64,000 bases of DNA from NCBI GenBank assembly GCA_030537835.1, contig JAUNVB010000007.1:1-64000 (forward strand), given 5' to 3'. Position numbers and translations under genes: made by a program. This DNA comes from Andreesenia angusta (GTDB lineage: Bacteria; Bacillota; Clostridia; Tissierellales; Gottschalkiaceae). The notes below the pieces were generated by a model, which made no database searches, was not told the DNA's origin, and was given only the letters and a program-made list of their open reading frames with translations. Below, one piece after another: positions 47,306 to 55,580 of the stretch (within the stretch, counting starts at the first letter, position 1; each line of letters begins with the position of its first letter).

Positions 47306-48545
47306 TTCTCATTCCACCTTCTATAATCTGAACTGTAGGATTTTTCAATACTTTTTTAGCTACCTCTATTATCTCTTCTGTTTTTAAACTGTCAATGATC
47401 TCTAAATTTCTTTCAAATTCATATATATCTCTTCCATCTAATATTTGAGATATTAGATAGTCTGAAGTATTCTGTGGATCTAATAATGTAGAAGCAAGAG
47501 CCGTCTTTATTATCTTCTTCATCAATTTAACCGATTTTTCATTGACTAGTTTGCCTGATTTTACTTCTTTTATAGTATTATCTATTATTTCTTTAGCCGA
47601 TAGTATATTATCCCTAGAGAGTTCAGTATAGATATAGAGAAGCTTTACATCTTCAGAATTATCTAAATCGCTATAGACTTCATATGTCATTCCTTTTTCT
47701 TCTCTGAGTCTTTTAAATAAATGAGAATTAGAGTTTTCTCCTAAGCTATAAGATATTATACTTAATGCTAACTCTTCTCTAATACTCAAATTCTCATAAG
47801 AATAGAGATATAGAATATTGCTTATATCGAATTCCTGACTATATATTGAATATTCTTTCGATATGTTTTTTTCTCTTTTAATATCTAATAATTTAACTTC
47901 TCTTTGATCCCAAGTCTTAAAATACTCTTCTACTTTTGAGAAAACATATTCATCATCGAATGAAGAAGCTATTACTATTACAGTATTATTAGGTAAATAG
48001 TATTTTTCATAGTATTTCTCTACATCTTCTACAGAATATCTGACTATATCTTCTATCTCTCCAGCTATATCCCATCTTAAAAAAGAGTTTAAAAAAGCCT
48101 CTTTTGAAATTCTATAATAAGCATATTCTTCTATATTATCTAGATTCGACTTTATTTCTGATATTATTACTTCCTTTTCTTTTAAGAATTCCTCTTCTGG
48201 AAATATTGGATTTACTATAATATCTGAAAGAATCTCTAATGCGTTTTCAAACTCTTCGTTTAATGCCATAAATTTAAATACGGTATCTGAATATGATGTA
48301 AAGGCGTTAGAATATCCAGCTAATTCTTCTATATCTTCATTTATCATAATATTATCTCTCTTCTTAGTTCCTTTAAATACCATATGTTCAAGAAAATGAG
48401 ATAATCCTTTTTCTTCATATCTTTCATATTTAGATCCTATTTTTATGCCAAGATTTAAAGAGAATAGTTCTGTATTCGTATTTAGATGATATACTTCTAT
48501 TCCATTCACAGTTTTATAAGAATTGTATTTAAAATGTTTTTTCAT
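47295..48545 (-). CDS. M16 family zinc peptidase (processing-peptidase type)
   Basis: A 416-residue single-module M16B peptidase. The zinc motif is H50-F-L-E53-H54 in GLSHFLEHMVFKGT, and the distal ligand is probably E130 in EKEVIISEIKSN. YNEPGNS-like and RLREEKGMTYEVYS blocks in the second half match the family. These enzymes cleave peptides as dimers. It is unlike the 971-aa two-module enzyme at 0.4-3.3 kb. It is coupled to the downstream serine hydrolase. Confidence 0.93.
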   Translation of the reverse strand: MKKHFKYNSYKTVNGIEVYHLNTNTELFSLNLGIKIGSKYERYEEKGLSHFLEHMVFKGTKKRDNIMINEDIEELAGYSNAFTSYSDTVFKFMALNEEFENALEILSDIIVNPIFPEEEFLKEKEVIISEIKSNLDNIEEYAYYRISKEAFLNSFLRWDIAGEIEDIVRYSVEDVEKYYEKYYLPNNTVIVIASSFDDEYVFSKVEEYFKTWDQREVKLLDIKREKNISKEYSIYSQEFDISNILYLYSYENLSIREELALSIISYSLGENSNSHLFKRLREEKGMTYEVYSDLDNSEDVKLLYIYTELSRDNILSAKEIIDNTIKEVKSGKLVNEKSVKLMKKIIKTALASTLLDPQNTSDYLISQILDGRDIYEFERNLEIIDSLKTEEIIEVAKKVLKNPTVQIIEGGMRIED

Positions 48546-48566
48546 ATTATCTCCTATTATTAAATT

Positions 48567-48600
48567 AAGAGTCCAAACTATAAAAATAGCTTGGACTCTT
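48567..48600 (-). terminator. Terminator downstream of the livF/AI-2E gene
   Basis: A 10-bp stem (AAGAGTCCAA/TTGGACTCTT) with a 14-base loop that can itself pair (CTAT/ATAG) lies just after the stop at 48615. Only a weak T run (TTAATTTAAT) follows. Confidence 0.7.
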
Positions 48601-48614
48601 AAAACTAATTGAAT

Positions 48615-49133
48615 TTATTTAATATCATAGAATTTAGCTTTTTCTTCTATTTCTCTCTGTCTCTCTTTATATTCTATAATCTTTTTCCCATTGACAACCG
48701 ATTTAATTATTATAGCTAATATCGGGCCTAAGATAACACCTAAGGGTCCTATAAATATAGAACCTAGTACTGTAGCTATGAAAGTATATAGTGGTCTAAG
48801 TCCTATATTGTTTCCAACTATCTTAGGCTGTATAAATTGTTTAAATATCGTTATGCCTACATATAGTATTGCTATCTTAAAAGCAATATCCTTAGATCCA
48901 TCAAAAAATTTATATATAGCCCACGGGATCATAATAATGCCACTTCCAAATACAGGGATAGCATCTAATAAAGCTATTCCTAATGCCTTTAAACTACTAT
49001 ATTCTATTCCTATATATTTTAATCCTAATAATAGAACTAAGAATGTTATTATAAATAATATTATCTGAGCTCTAATATAGTTTTTTATTCCTTTAGATGT
49101 ATCTATTAAAATTTGTAAGAATAGCTCTCCCAT
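48615..49133 (-). CDS. Half-size AI-2E/UPF0118 family membrane protein
   Basis: A 172-residue protein that matches only the C-terminal half of AI-2E family transporters (usually ~350 aa). Blocks seen are LGIALLDAIPVFGSGIIMIPWAIY, QPKIVGNNIGLRPLYTFIATVLGSIFIGPLGVILGPILAII, and a charged tail. Four or five membrane segments remain. It has a good ATG with GGAGG overlapping the livF stop, so it is expressed, not an obvious broken fragment. It is the last gene of the liv operon. Whether it is functional, or needs a partner carrying the other half, is open. Confidence 0.8.
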   Translation of the reverse strand: MGELFLQILIDTSKGIKNYIRAQIILFIITFLVLLLGLKYIGIEYSSLKALGIALLDAIPVFGSGIIMIPWAIYKFFDGSKDIAFKIAILYVGITIFKQFIQPKIVGNNIGLRPLYTFIATVLGSIFIGPLGVILGPILAIIIKSVVNGKKIIEYKERQREIEEKAKFYDIK

Positions 49134-49135
49134 TA

Positions 49136-49840
49136 CTAGCCTCCTAGATAAGCTTTTCTAATATCATCATTATTCATAAGATCTTTTGCATCTCCAGATG
49201 TCACTATCTGACCAGTTTCTAATACATACGCTCTATTAGCAATGGAAAGAGCCATATTAGCATTCTGCTCAACTAATAGAACTGTAGTTCCCTGTTCATT
49301 AACTCTCTTTATTATATCGAATATTTCTGCAACTAAAATAGGTGCAAGTCCCATTGATGGCTCATCCATTAAAACTATCTTTGGACTGGTCATAAGCGCC
49401 CTACCTATAGCAAGCATTTGCTGCTCACCACCACTAAGTGTACCGGCTAATTGTTTTCTTCTCTCCTCTAGTCTTGGAAAACTTTTATAAGCTCTTTCTA
49501 AGCCATTCGATATTGCCTCTTTATCGCTGAGTATATACCCTCCGAGCTCTAGATTATCCTCTACCGTCATATTTGGAAATATCCTTCTACCTTCTGGAAC
49601 ATGTGCTATTCCTTTTCTGACGATATTATGAGGATCTATACTTAAAAGATTCTCACCTTGATAATTTATAGAACCATTTCTCGGCTTTATTAATCCTGAA
49701 AGAGTCTGTAATATAGTAGTTTTTCCTGCACCGTTTGCGCCGATGAGAGTAACAATTTCTCCTGTATTAACTTCGAAACTTATCCCTTTTATTGCATTTA
49801 TAACTCCATAATAAACTTCTAAGTCTTTTATTGAAAGCAT
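49136..49840 (-). CDS. livF: Branched-chain amino-acid type ABC transporter ATPase LivF
   Basis: A 234-residue ATPase. Walker A is GANGAGKTT, the signature LSGGEQQMLAIGRALM, Walker B IVLMDEPSMGLAP, and the H-loop VEQN. The short length and VIDLxV-like start match LivF of the HAAT family. It energises uptake with LivG/H/M/J, encoded upstream. Confidence 0.97.
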   Translation of the reverse strand: MLSIKDLEVYYGVINAIKGISFEVNTGEIVTLIGANGAGKTTILQTLSGLIKPRNGSINYQGENLLSIDPHNIVRKGIAHVPEGRRIFPNMTVEDNLELGGYILSDKEAISNGLERAYKSFPRLEERRKQLAGTLSGGEQQMLAIGRALMTSPKIVLMDEPSMGLAPILVAEIFDIIKRVNEQGTTVLLVEQNANMALSIANRAYVLETGQIVTSGDAKDLMNNDDIRKAYLGG

Positions 49841-49852
49841 CCTATTACCCCC

Positions 49853-50611
49853 TTATTCTCCTAAATACGCTTTTATAACTTGCGGATTATTTCTTATCTC
49901 TTCTGGTGTTCCCTGTGCTAATAAAACACCATAGTTTAAAACTACTATTCTTTCACAAATTCCCATTACTAGATTCATATCATGTTCTATCAATAAAATC
50001 GATACATCAAATTTATCTTTTATAAAAGATATTGTATCCATTAATTCCCTAGTCTCTTGAGGATTCATACCTGCTGCTGGTTCGTCAAGCATTAGTACTT
50101 TCGGATCAGTAGCTAAGGCTCTTGCAATCTCAAGTTTTCTCTGTCTACCATAAGGTAGATTCTTTGCAGTAACACCTGCAAGATGTTCCATATCAAAAAT
50201 ATCTAAAAGTTCTCTAGCTTTTTGATCGGCAATTCTCTCTTCCGTCCAGTATTTAGGTGTTTTTAATATACCTGAAAGGATGCTATAAGACATATTCTTT
50301 TGAAAAGCTATTTTTATATTATCTATTACAGATAATTCTCCAAATAATCTAATATTCTGAAAAGTTCTTGCAAGTCCTTTTGAAACTGTCTGATTAGGCT
50401 TTAATCCTAATATACTCTCCTCTTCGACAAATATATCTCCAGATGTAGGCTGATAAACTCCAGTCAACATATTAAATGTAGTAGTCTTTCCTGCTCCATT
50501 CGGTCCAATCAACCCTACTATCTCATTTTCAAATATCTCTAGATTGAATTTATCTACCGCTTTTAAACCACCAAATTGAATACCAATATTTTTAGCTTCT
50601 AATATTGCCAT
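49853..50611 (-). CDS. livG: Branched-chain amino-acid type ABC transporter ATPase LivG
   Basis: A 252-residue ATPase. Walker A is GPNGAGKTTTFNMLTGVYQPTSG; the signature is the LivG-type degenerate form PYGRQRKLEIARALATDPKVLMLDEPAAGMNPQET, and the H-loop reads IEHDMNLVMGICERI. It pairs with LivF. Its start overlaps the livM stop by one base. Confidence 0.97.
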   Translation of the reverse strand: MAILEAKNIGIQFGGLKAVDKFNLEIFENEIVGLIGPNGAGKTTTFNMLTGVYQPTSGDIFVEEESILGLKPNQTVSKGLARTFQNIRLFGELSVIDNIKIAFQKNMSYSILSGILKTPKYWTEERIADQKARELLDIFDMEHLAGVTAKNLPYGRQRKLEIARALATDPKVLMLDEPAAGMNPQETRELMDTISFIKDKFDVSILLIEHDMNLVMGICERIVVLNYGVLLAQGTPEEIRNNPQVIKAYLGE

Positions 50612-51591
50612 TATTCCTCACCTCCAAGACCTGATGTCTTAACATCTTCTTTAGATCTTCTTCCGAATAGAGAGAACTCTTTCGTCCCCAATAATCCCTT
50701 AGGTCTGAAAAGCATCATTACGAGCAATAATAATGCATATATTAAAAGTCTATAATCGGATAATCCTCTTAATAATTCTGGTAAAAATGTTAATATTATT
50801 GCCGCTATTATAGATCCTGTTATACTTCCCATTCCTCCAAGAACTACCATTACTAATATCTCGATTGAAAACATGAAATTAAACTTCTTAGGATCTAATA
50901 CCATCATATAATGTGCGAATAATCCACCTGCTATTCCAGCAAAAAATGCTGAAAGTACGAATGTAAATATCTTATAGAAAGATGTATTTATCCCTACAGC
51001 TTCTGAAGCTATTTCATTTTCTCTTATAGATATTATACTTCTTCCATGTCTTGAATTCATAAGTGAAAATATAATCATAACTATTATAGCCATAATCCAA
51101 TATATGTTTGTAAAATTCGAATAAGGCATTATTCCTCTAAGTCCTAATGCTCCTCCTGTTATATCTAGATTGACTAATATAACTCTTATTATCTCACCAA
51201 AACCTAATGTTATTATTCCTAGATAATCACCTCTTAATCGAAGTGCTGGCACTCCTACTACAAATCCGCATATCCCTGCTATTATACCACCTATTAACAA
51301 TGAGATTAATAAAATTAAAGTATCTGAAATCTGCATATTCGTATTCATAGTGAAAATTGCTGAAGCATATGCTCCGACTGCCATAAAACCTGCATGGCCT
51401 AAGGTTAATTCTCCTAAGAATCCTGTTGTCATATTTAAGCTCGTAGCAAGTATTATATTTATACCTACTAGTATTAAAATACCTTCATAATATGAATCTA
51501 TTATCCCAGAGCCCATAAGTAGTTTGAATACTACAAATAACAATATAACAGCAGCTAGATTCAATACATATCTCTTCTTATTATTTGTCAT
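50611..51591 (-). CDS. livM: Branched-chain amino-acid type ABC transporter permease LivM
   Basis: A 326-residue permease with about nine membrane helices. Family blocks are TGFLGELTLGHAGFMAVGAYASAI, ALRLRGDYLGIITLGFGEIIRV, and the coupling-loop region SIRENEIASEAVGINTSFYKIFTFVLSAFFAGIAGGLFAH. The start is ATG 51591; a GTG three codons earlier is possible. It forms the transmembrane pore with LivH. Confidence 0.95.
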   Translation of the reverse strand: MTNNKKRYVLNLAAVILLFVVFKLLMGSGIIDSYYEGILILVGINIILATSLNMTTGFLGELTLGHAGFMAVGAYASAIFTMNTNMQISDTLILLISLLIGGIIAGICGFVVGVPALRLRGDYLGIITLGFGEIIRVILVNLDITGGALGLRGIMPYSNFTNIYWIMAIIVMIIFSLMNSRHGRSIISIRENEIASEAVGINTSFYKIFTFVLSAFFAGIAGGLFAHYMMVLDPKKFNFMFSIEILVMVVLGGMGSITGSIIAAIILTFLPELLRGLSDYRLLIYALLLLVMMLFRPKGLLGTKEFSLFGRRSKEDVKTSGLGGEE

Positions 51592-51600
51592 ATCTTCCAC

Positions 51601-52476
51601 CTACACTTTCTCTCTGGTATTTTTTCCGAATATCCCTGAAGGTTTTACTAATAAAACTATTATTAAAATTCCAAAAACTACTGCATCAGATAATTGTGAA
51701 GATATATATGATTTAGTCATACTCTCTGCTATTCCCATAACTACTCCACCAAGCATAGCTCCTGGTATAATTCCAATTCCTCCAAGTACTGCTGCAACGA
51801 ATGCTTTAAGACCTGGCATCATTCCCATATAGGGATCTATTAGAGGATAGGCCATACTGTAAAGTATTCCACCTACTGCTGCAAGTCCTGAACCTATTGC
51901 AAATGTAACCGAAATAGTCTTATTTATATTGATTCCCATAAGGGTAGATGCTTGTGCATCTTGAGATGTTGCTTTCATTGCCTTACCATTTTTTGTCTTA
52001 TTTACAAAGATTTCAAGTGCAATCATCAATATTACTGATATAACTATTGTAACTATAGTTATACCTTCAATCTGTAATCCCCCAATATTCAAGCTCGGTA
52101 TATCCCAAGTCTGAGGGAATGGTCTTGGATCCGGTTTAAATAATACCATAAATAAATTTTCTAAAAATAAACTAACGGCTATAGCTGTAATCAATGCCGA
52201 TATCCTCGGTGCTTCTCGCAATGGTTTATAAGCAAATTTCTCTATAATAACTCCTACTAGTACACATAATAAGACACTTATAATTATAACTAGCCAAATA
52301 GGAATTCCAGAACCTATTAGAAAATACGCAGAAAAGGCTCCTATCATCAATATATCCCCATGAGCAAAGTTTATAAGTTGTATTATTCCATATACCATCG
52401 TATAGCCTAGAGCTATAAGAGCGTAAATGCTACCAACATGCAGACCGTTTATCAACTGCTGAATAAATTTTTCCAC
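51601..52476 (-). CDS. livH: Branched-chain amino-acid type ABC transporter permease LivH
   Basis: A 291-residue permease. Typical blocks are INGLHVGSIYALIALGYTMVYGIIQLINFAHGDILMIGAF, KATSQDAQASTLMGININ and PLIDPYMGMMPGLKAFVAAVLGGIGSIPGA-like sequence. The start is GTG 52476, 7 bases after GGGAG; the longer frame to 52494 includes that ribosome site. A hairpin with a T run separates it from livJ. Confidence 0.95.
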   Translation of the reverse strand: MEKFIQQLINGLHVGSIYALIALGYTMVYGIIQLINFAHGDILMIGAFSAYFLIGSGIPIWLVIIISVLLCVLVGVIIEKFAYKPLREAPRISALITAIAVSLFLENLFMVLFKPDPRPFPQTWDIPSLNIGGLQIEGITIVTIVISVILMIALEIFVNKTKNGKAMKATSQDAQASTLMGININKTISVTFAIGSGLAAVGGILYSMAYPLIDPYMGMMPGLKAFVAAVLGGIGIIPGAMLGGVVMGIAESMTKSYISSQLSDAVVFGILIIVLLVKPSGIFGKNTREKV

Positions 52477-52493
52477 ATTTTCACTCCCTATCA

Positions 52494-52525
52494 TAAAAAG
52501 GAAACTATAATATATTATAGTTTCC
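52494..52525 (-). terminator. Terminator/attenuator between livJ and livH
   Basis: A perfect 26-bp palindrome (52500-52525, arms GGAAACTATAATA and its complement) is followed on the minus strand by five T. It probably limits readthrough so that the binding protein is made in excess of the membrane subunits. Confidence 0.8.
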
Positions 52526-52545
52526 CTTAATAATGCAAAAACAAA

Positions 52546-53718
52546 TTATTTTTCTAATTCTAATTTATCTTCTAATTTATAATTTCCTTTTTCAACTTTA
52601 ATTATTGAAACTTCTTTTATAGGATCTCCATTTTCATCGAATTTAGTCTTACCTGAAACGAGCGGTAAATCCGTTTTCTTTATCTGATCTACTATTGCTT
52701 TTCTATCTGTACTTCCAGCTTTATCTATAGCTTCAAGCATAGTCTTAGCTGCATCGTATCCTAGTGCAGAGAATGATTTAGGCTCTTCACCATTATACTT
52801 ATCTTGATATTTCTTAACGAAGTTTTGAACTATTTCATCTTTATCATCTGGTGAGTAGTGATTACTGAAAAATCCACCTTCTATAGATTCAGGGTCAATT
52901 TCAAGAACTCCATCCCATCCATCTCCACCAACTAGATCCGCATCTAATCCTGTTTCTTTAGCTTGCTTTCCTATAAGAGCTATTTCATTATAATAACCAG
53001 CTAAAAATACAACATCTGGATCTGCCGATTTTATATCAGTAAGAGCTGATTTAAAATCTTTATCTCCTGAGCTATATGCTTTTTCCTCTACAATCTCTCC
53101 ACCGTTCTTCTCATAGTATTCTTTGAAAGTTTTAGCTAATCCTTGTCCATAATCTGTCTGCTCATTCAATATAGCAGCTTTTTTACCATTTAATTTTTCT
53201 AAAGAATATTTTGCAATTATCTGTCCTTGTTGTGAATCTGTAAAACATGAACGGAATACAGCATCTTTTCCTATTGTAATATCTTCTGCTGTACCTGTTG
53301 GTGTTATCATAGGTAGCCCATCTTTATCTGCTAATGGAGCTATTGCAAGTGTATTCGTACTTATAACTGGACCTATAATACCAGCTACATTGTCACTAGA
53401 AGTCAATTTTTTATAAGCATTTATAGCCTCAGCATTATCTCCCTTATCATCGTATACTACAGCTTCTATTTTCTTGCCATCTAGTATCCCGCCTGCTTCG
53501 TTATACTCTTCTATAGCTAGCTGTGCTCCATTAAGTGTAGCCTTTCCATAAACTGCAACTTGTCCAGTTTGTGGTGCTATAATACCTAATTTTACTACAT
53601 CACCATTATCTGATGATGTACTTCCCCCATCATCTTTACTATCTCCACAGCCTGCTAATAATCCTATCGAAAGAGCTGCTATAGATACTAAAGAAATCAT
53701 TCTTTTAAATCTCTTCAT
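52546..53718 (-). CDS. livJ: Branched-chain amino-acid type ABC transporter substrate-binding lipoprotein LivJ
   Basis: A 390-residue lipoprotein with lipobox LLAGC near residue 24, followed by a Gly/Ser/Asp linker and a Leu/Ile/Val-binding-protein fold (VKLGIIAPQTGQVAVYGKATLNGAQLAIEEYN; VAGIIGPVISTNTLAIAPLADKDGLPMITPTGT; DPDVVFLAGYYNEIALIGKQAKETG). Binds an amino acid or related compound and delivers it to LivHM; the exact ligand cannot be read from sequence. First gene of the operon, with a GGAGG site and an extended -10 promoter. Confidence 0.95.
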   Translation of the reverse strand: MKRFKRMISLVSIAALSIGLLAGCGDSKDDGGSTSSDNGDVVKLGIIAPQTGQVAVYGKATLNGAQLAIEEYNEAGGILDGKKIEAVVYDDKGDNAEAINAYKKLTSSDNVAGIIGPVISTNTLAIAPLADKDGLPMITPTGTAEDITIGKDAVFRSCFTDSQQGQIIAKYSLEKLNGKKAAILNEQTDYGQGLAKTFKEYYEKNGGEIVEEKAYSSGDKDFKSALTDIKSADPDVVFLAGYYNEIALIGKQAKETGLDADLVGGDGWDGVLEIDPESIEGGFFSNHYSPDDKDEIVQNFVKKYQDKYNGEEPKSFSALGYDAAKTMLEAIDKAGSTDRKAIVDQIKKTDLPLVSGKTKFDENGDPIKEVSIIKVEKGNYKLEDKLELEK

Positions 53719-53755
53719 ATGAATCCTCCTATTTTAATTTTGCATTATATCCAAA

Positions 53756-53766
53756 ATTATATCATA
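53756..53766 (-). promoter_or_regulatory. Extended -10 promoter of the liv operon
   Basis: Minus-strand TATGATATAAT (-10 at 53761-53756), 38 bases upstream of the livJ ATG, without a convincing -35. Confidence 0.5.
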
Positions 53767-53817
53767 GATTTTCATCAATTAACAGTATATTATAAGCTCA
53801 AAGATAGTAATATAAAT

Positions 53818-53842
53818 AAAAAAAAGCATCTTAACGATGCTT
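53818..53842 (-). terminator. Terminator of the gene at 53.9-54.2 kb
   Basis: A 7-bp stem (AAGCATC/GATGCTT) with a 5-base loop is followed on the minus strand by a run of T. Confidence 0.85.
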
Positions 53843-53857
53843 ATATTTAAATAGTAT

Positions 53858-54235
53858 TTAAGAAAAATTCTTTAATAAATAAATCGATATAGCTATTACT
53901 AAAATTATAACTAATTGGAAAGATACAATTTTTTTATACTCTATACCGCTCGATATATGAAGAGAGTATGCTAATATATATATAGTCATAATCAATAGTC
54001 CTAAAGCTCCAAAATACCAAGGTAGTAAAATAAGAGCTATGACTATATAGACAAGTATTATACCTAGTATAGTGATGAAATTCGATTTCTTTACATAGTG
54101 TTCATATCTTTCATCTGCTCTTACCTCTTGATTCGCGTTTTTTGCCTTGCTTCTCATAAATAAACCTATTATCAAAACAATAAAAGCTGCTAATAATAGT
54201 ACTGCTGAAGCCATAGTATTCATACCTTCATTCAT
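53858..54235 (-). CDS. Hypothetical four-helix membrane protein, 125 aa
   Basis: I do not recognise a family. Four hydrophobic segments lie at about residues 8-27, 53-72, 74-93 and 103-121. A charged cytoplasmic-type loop (RSKAKNANQEVRADERYEHYVKKSN) sits between the first and second; its RADERY stretch recalls small Firmicutes DUF2178/YcsC-like membrane proteins, but not enough for a call. The ATG has GGAGG 8 bases upstream. It lies 20 bases downstream of the amidotransferase-like gene and is probably co-transcribed with it. Confidence 0.75.
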   Translation of the reverse strand: MNEGMNTMASAVLLLAAFIVLIIGLFMRSKAKNANQEVRADERYEHYVKKSNFITILGIILVYIVIALILLPWYFGALGLLIMTIYILAYSLHISSGIEYKKIVSFQLVIILVIAISIYLLKNFS

Positions 54236-54255
54236 TTATTAAACCTCCATTTATC

Positions 54256-54984
54256 TTATTTAGATTTCGATACGAGCATTTTAAAGAGCTTAAAATCCTT
54301 ATTATCTTCTGTTCTAGATAGATGCTCTGGATGCCACTGTACTCCTATTCCAAATTTCTTTCCTTCTACTTCTACTGCTTCTATAACTGTATCAGCCGTT
54401 CTGGCAACTACCTTCAATCCATCACCTAGTTTCTTTATAACTTGATGATGATAGCTATTTATAAAATGCTTTTCTCCAAATAAATTGTATAATATGCTAT
54501 CCTTTTCTATCGTTATGCTCTGAGTTCTTTCACAACTAAGTGCTAATTGATTATGCTGAATAGGTTCAAAGGCCTTAATCTCTGATAGATCTTGATAAAG
54601 TGTTCCTCCTCTTACTATATTCAACATCTGAAAACCTCTACAAACAGCAAGAAAAGGTTTATCTGTATCTAAAACCATTTCTATAAATCTATACTGATAT
54701 TCGTCTAAATCTATAGATATCTTTCCTAAGCTTCTATTAGGTTCTTCATTGTATATTAATGGGTTTATATCTAAGCCTCCGGAGAAAATGAAGCCGTCGC
54801 ATAGAGAAATCTGTTTATCTATATTTTCTTTAGAAGTTATTGGCAACATTATTGGTACTCCACCTGCTTTTTCAACTGCTTTAAAATAATTTACTGAAGT
54901 AGCCATCTTCGTTATAACTTCTTCGTTACTAGGTATTATATTTCTCATTATACCACTTAAAACTCCTATAACTGGTTTGCTCAT
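54256..54984 (-). CDS. Class I glutamine amidotransferase-like hydrolase (PuuD/peptidase C26)
   Basis: A 242-residue gamma-glutamyl-gamma-aminobutyrate hydrolase family protein. The triad is C115 in FLAVCRGFQMLN, H218 and E220 in GVQWHPEHL; FSGGLDINP is another family block. The family splits gamma-glutamyl amides in polyamine or other amine catabolism. The start is ATG 54984 behind AAGGAG; the frame is open 13 codons further. No other puu genes are nearby, so the substrate is unknown. Confidence 0.88.
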   Translation of the reverse strand: MSKPVIGVLSGIMRNIIPSNEEVITKMATSVNYFKAVEKAGGVPIMLPITSKENIDKQISLCDGFIFSGGLDINPLIYNEEPNRSLGKISIDLDEYQYRFIEMVLDTDKPFLAVCRGFQMLNIVRGGTLYQDLSEIKAFEPIQHNQLALSCERTQSITIEKDSILYNLFGEKHFINSYHHQVIKKLGDGLKVVARTADTVIEAVEVEGKKFGIGVQWHPEHLSRTEDNKDFKLFKMLVSKSK

Positions 54985-55035
54985 TCTACTTAACTCCTTA
55001 TATTTTATTAATATAGTATCCATCTACTTCATATA

Positions 55036-55494
55036 CTATATTCCTTTATTCTTCAATAAAAACTCAAATATCCCTTCTAATATATTGGCATTTATCTCTT
55101 TCTTCTTCAATTCTTCCTCATCAATTATAATCTCCTCTGATTCAAAATTATCGAGTTCTAATACAGTTTCATCAAAGTATAGTGATAGTTTAGTATCGCA
55201 ACCAAAACTTGAATTAGTAGAAAATTGATAATATTTTAAATCGTCTAATCTATATACATTGTATATGGTCTTTAGACTGTTCTGTTCTGTATTGAATACA
55301 ATCTCTATAATTTTATCCTTTAAAAAAATATAGATTATCTCTTCTAAATCTTTTTTACAAAAATTTAATATATATATTCTAAGTTCTTCAGGGTCATTAA
55401 GATATTTCTTTAATCTATCTAGAGCTTTATATTTTTCTTTATAGGCTTCTATATAGAAAGAGTTCTTTTCATAATAGCTAAGCAAAGCATCCAT
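55036..55494 (-). CDS. Hypothetical protein, 152 aa
   Basis: Not recognised. Soluble, strongly charged, no signal peptide. It begins with an amphipathic helical stretch (MDALLSYYEKNSFYIEAYKEKYKALDRLKKYL), then beta-like segments, then an acidic EEIIIDEEELKKKEI helix. The start is ATG 55494, 7 bases after GGGAG. It lies between the VWA-protein gene upstream (separated by a terminator) and the amidotransferase-like gene 51 bases downstream, and may be transcribed with the latter. Confidence 0.7.
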   Translation of the reverse strand: MDALLSYYEKNSFYIEAYKEKYKALDRLKKYLNDPEELRIYILNFCKKDLEEIIYIFLKDKIIEIVFNTEQNSLKTIYNVYRLDDLKYYQFSTNSSFGCDTKLSLYFDETVLELDNFESEEIIIDEEELKKKEINANILEGIFEFLLKNKGI

Positions 55495-55547
55495 TAACTC
55501 ACTCCCTTTTCTTAAAATTATAAAAGAAAAATGTCTTTCATACAAGC

Positions 55548-55580
55548 TAAAAACCATATTCTCTAGATTGAGAATATGGT
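55548..55580 (-). terminator. Terminator of the MoxR/VWA operon
   Basis: An 11-bp stem (ACCATATTCTC/GAGAATATGGT) with a 6-base loop contains the stop codon of the VWA gene and is followed on the minus strand by TTTTT. Confidence 0.85.
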
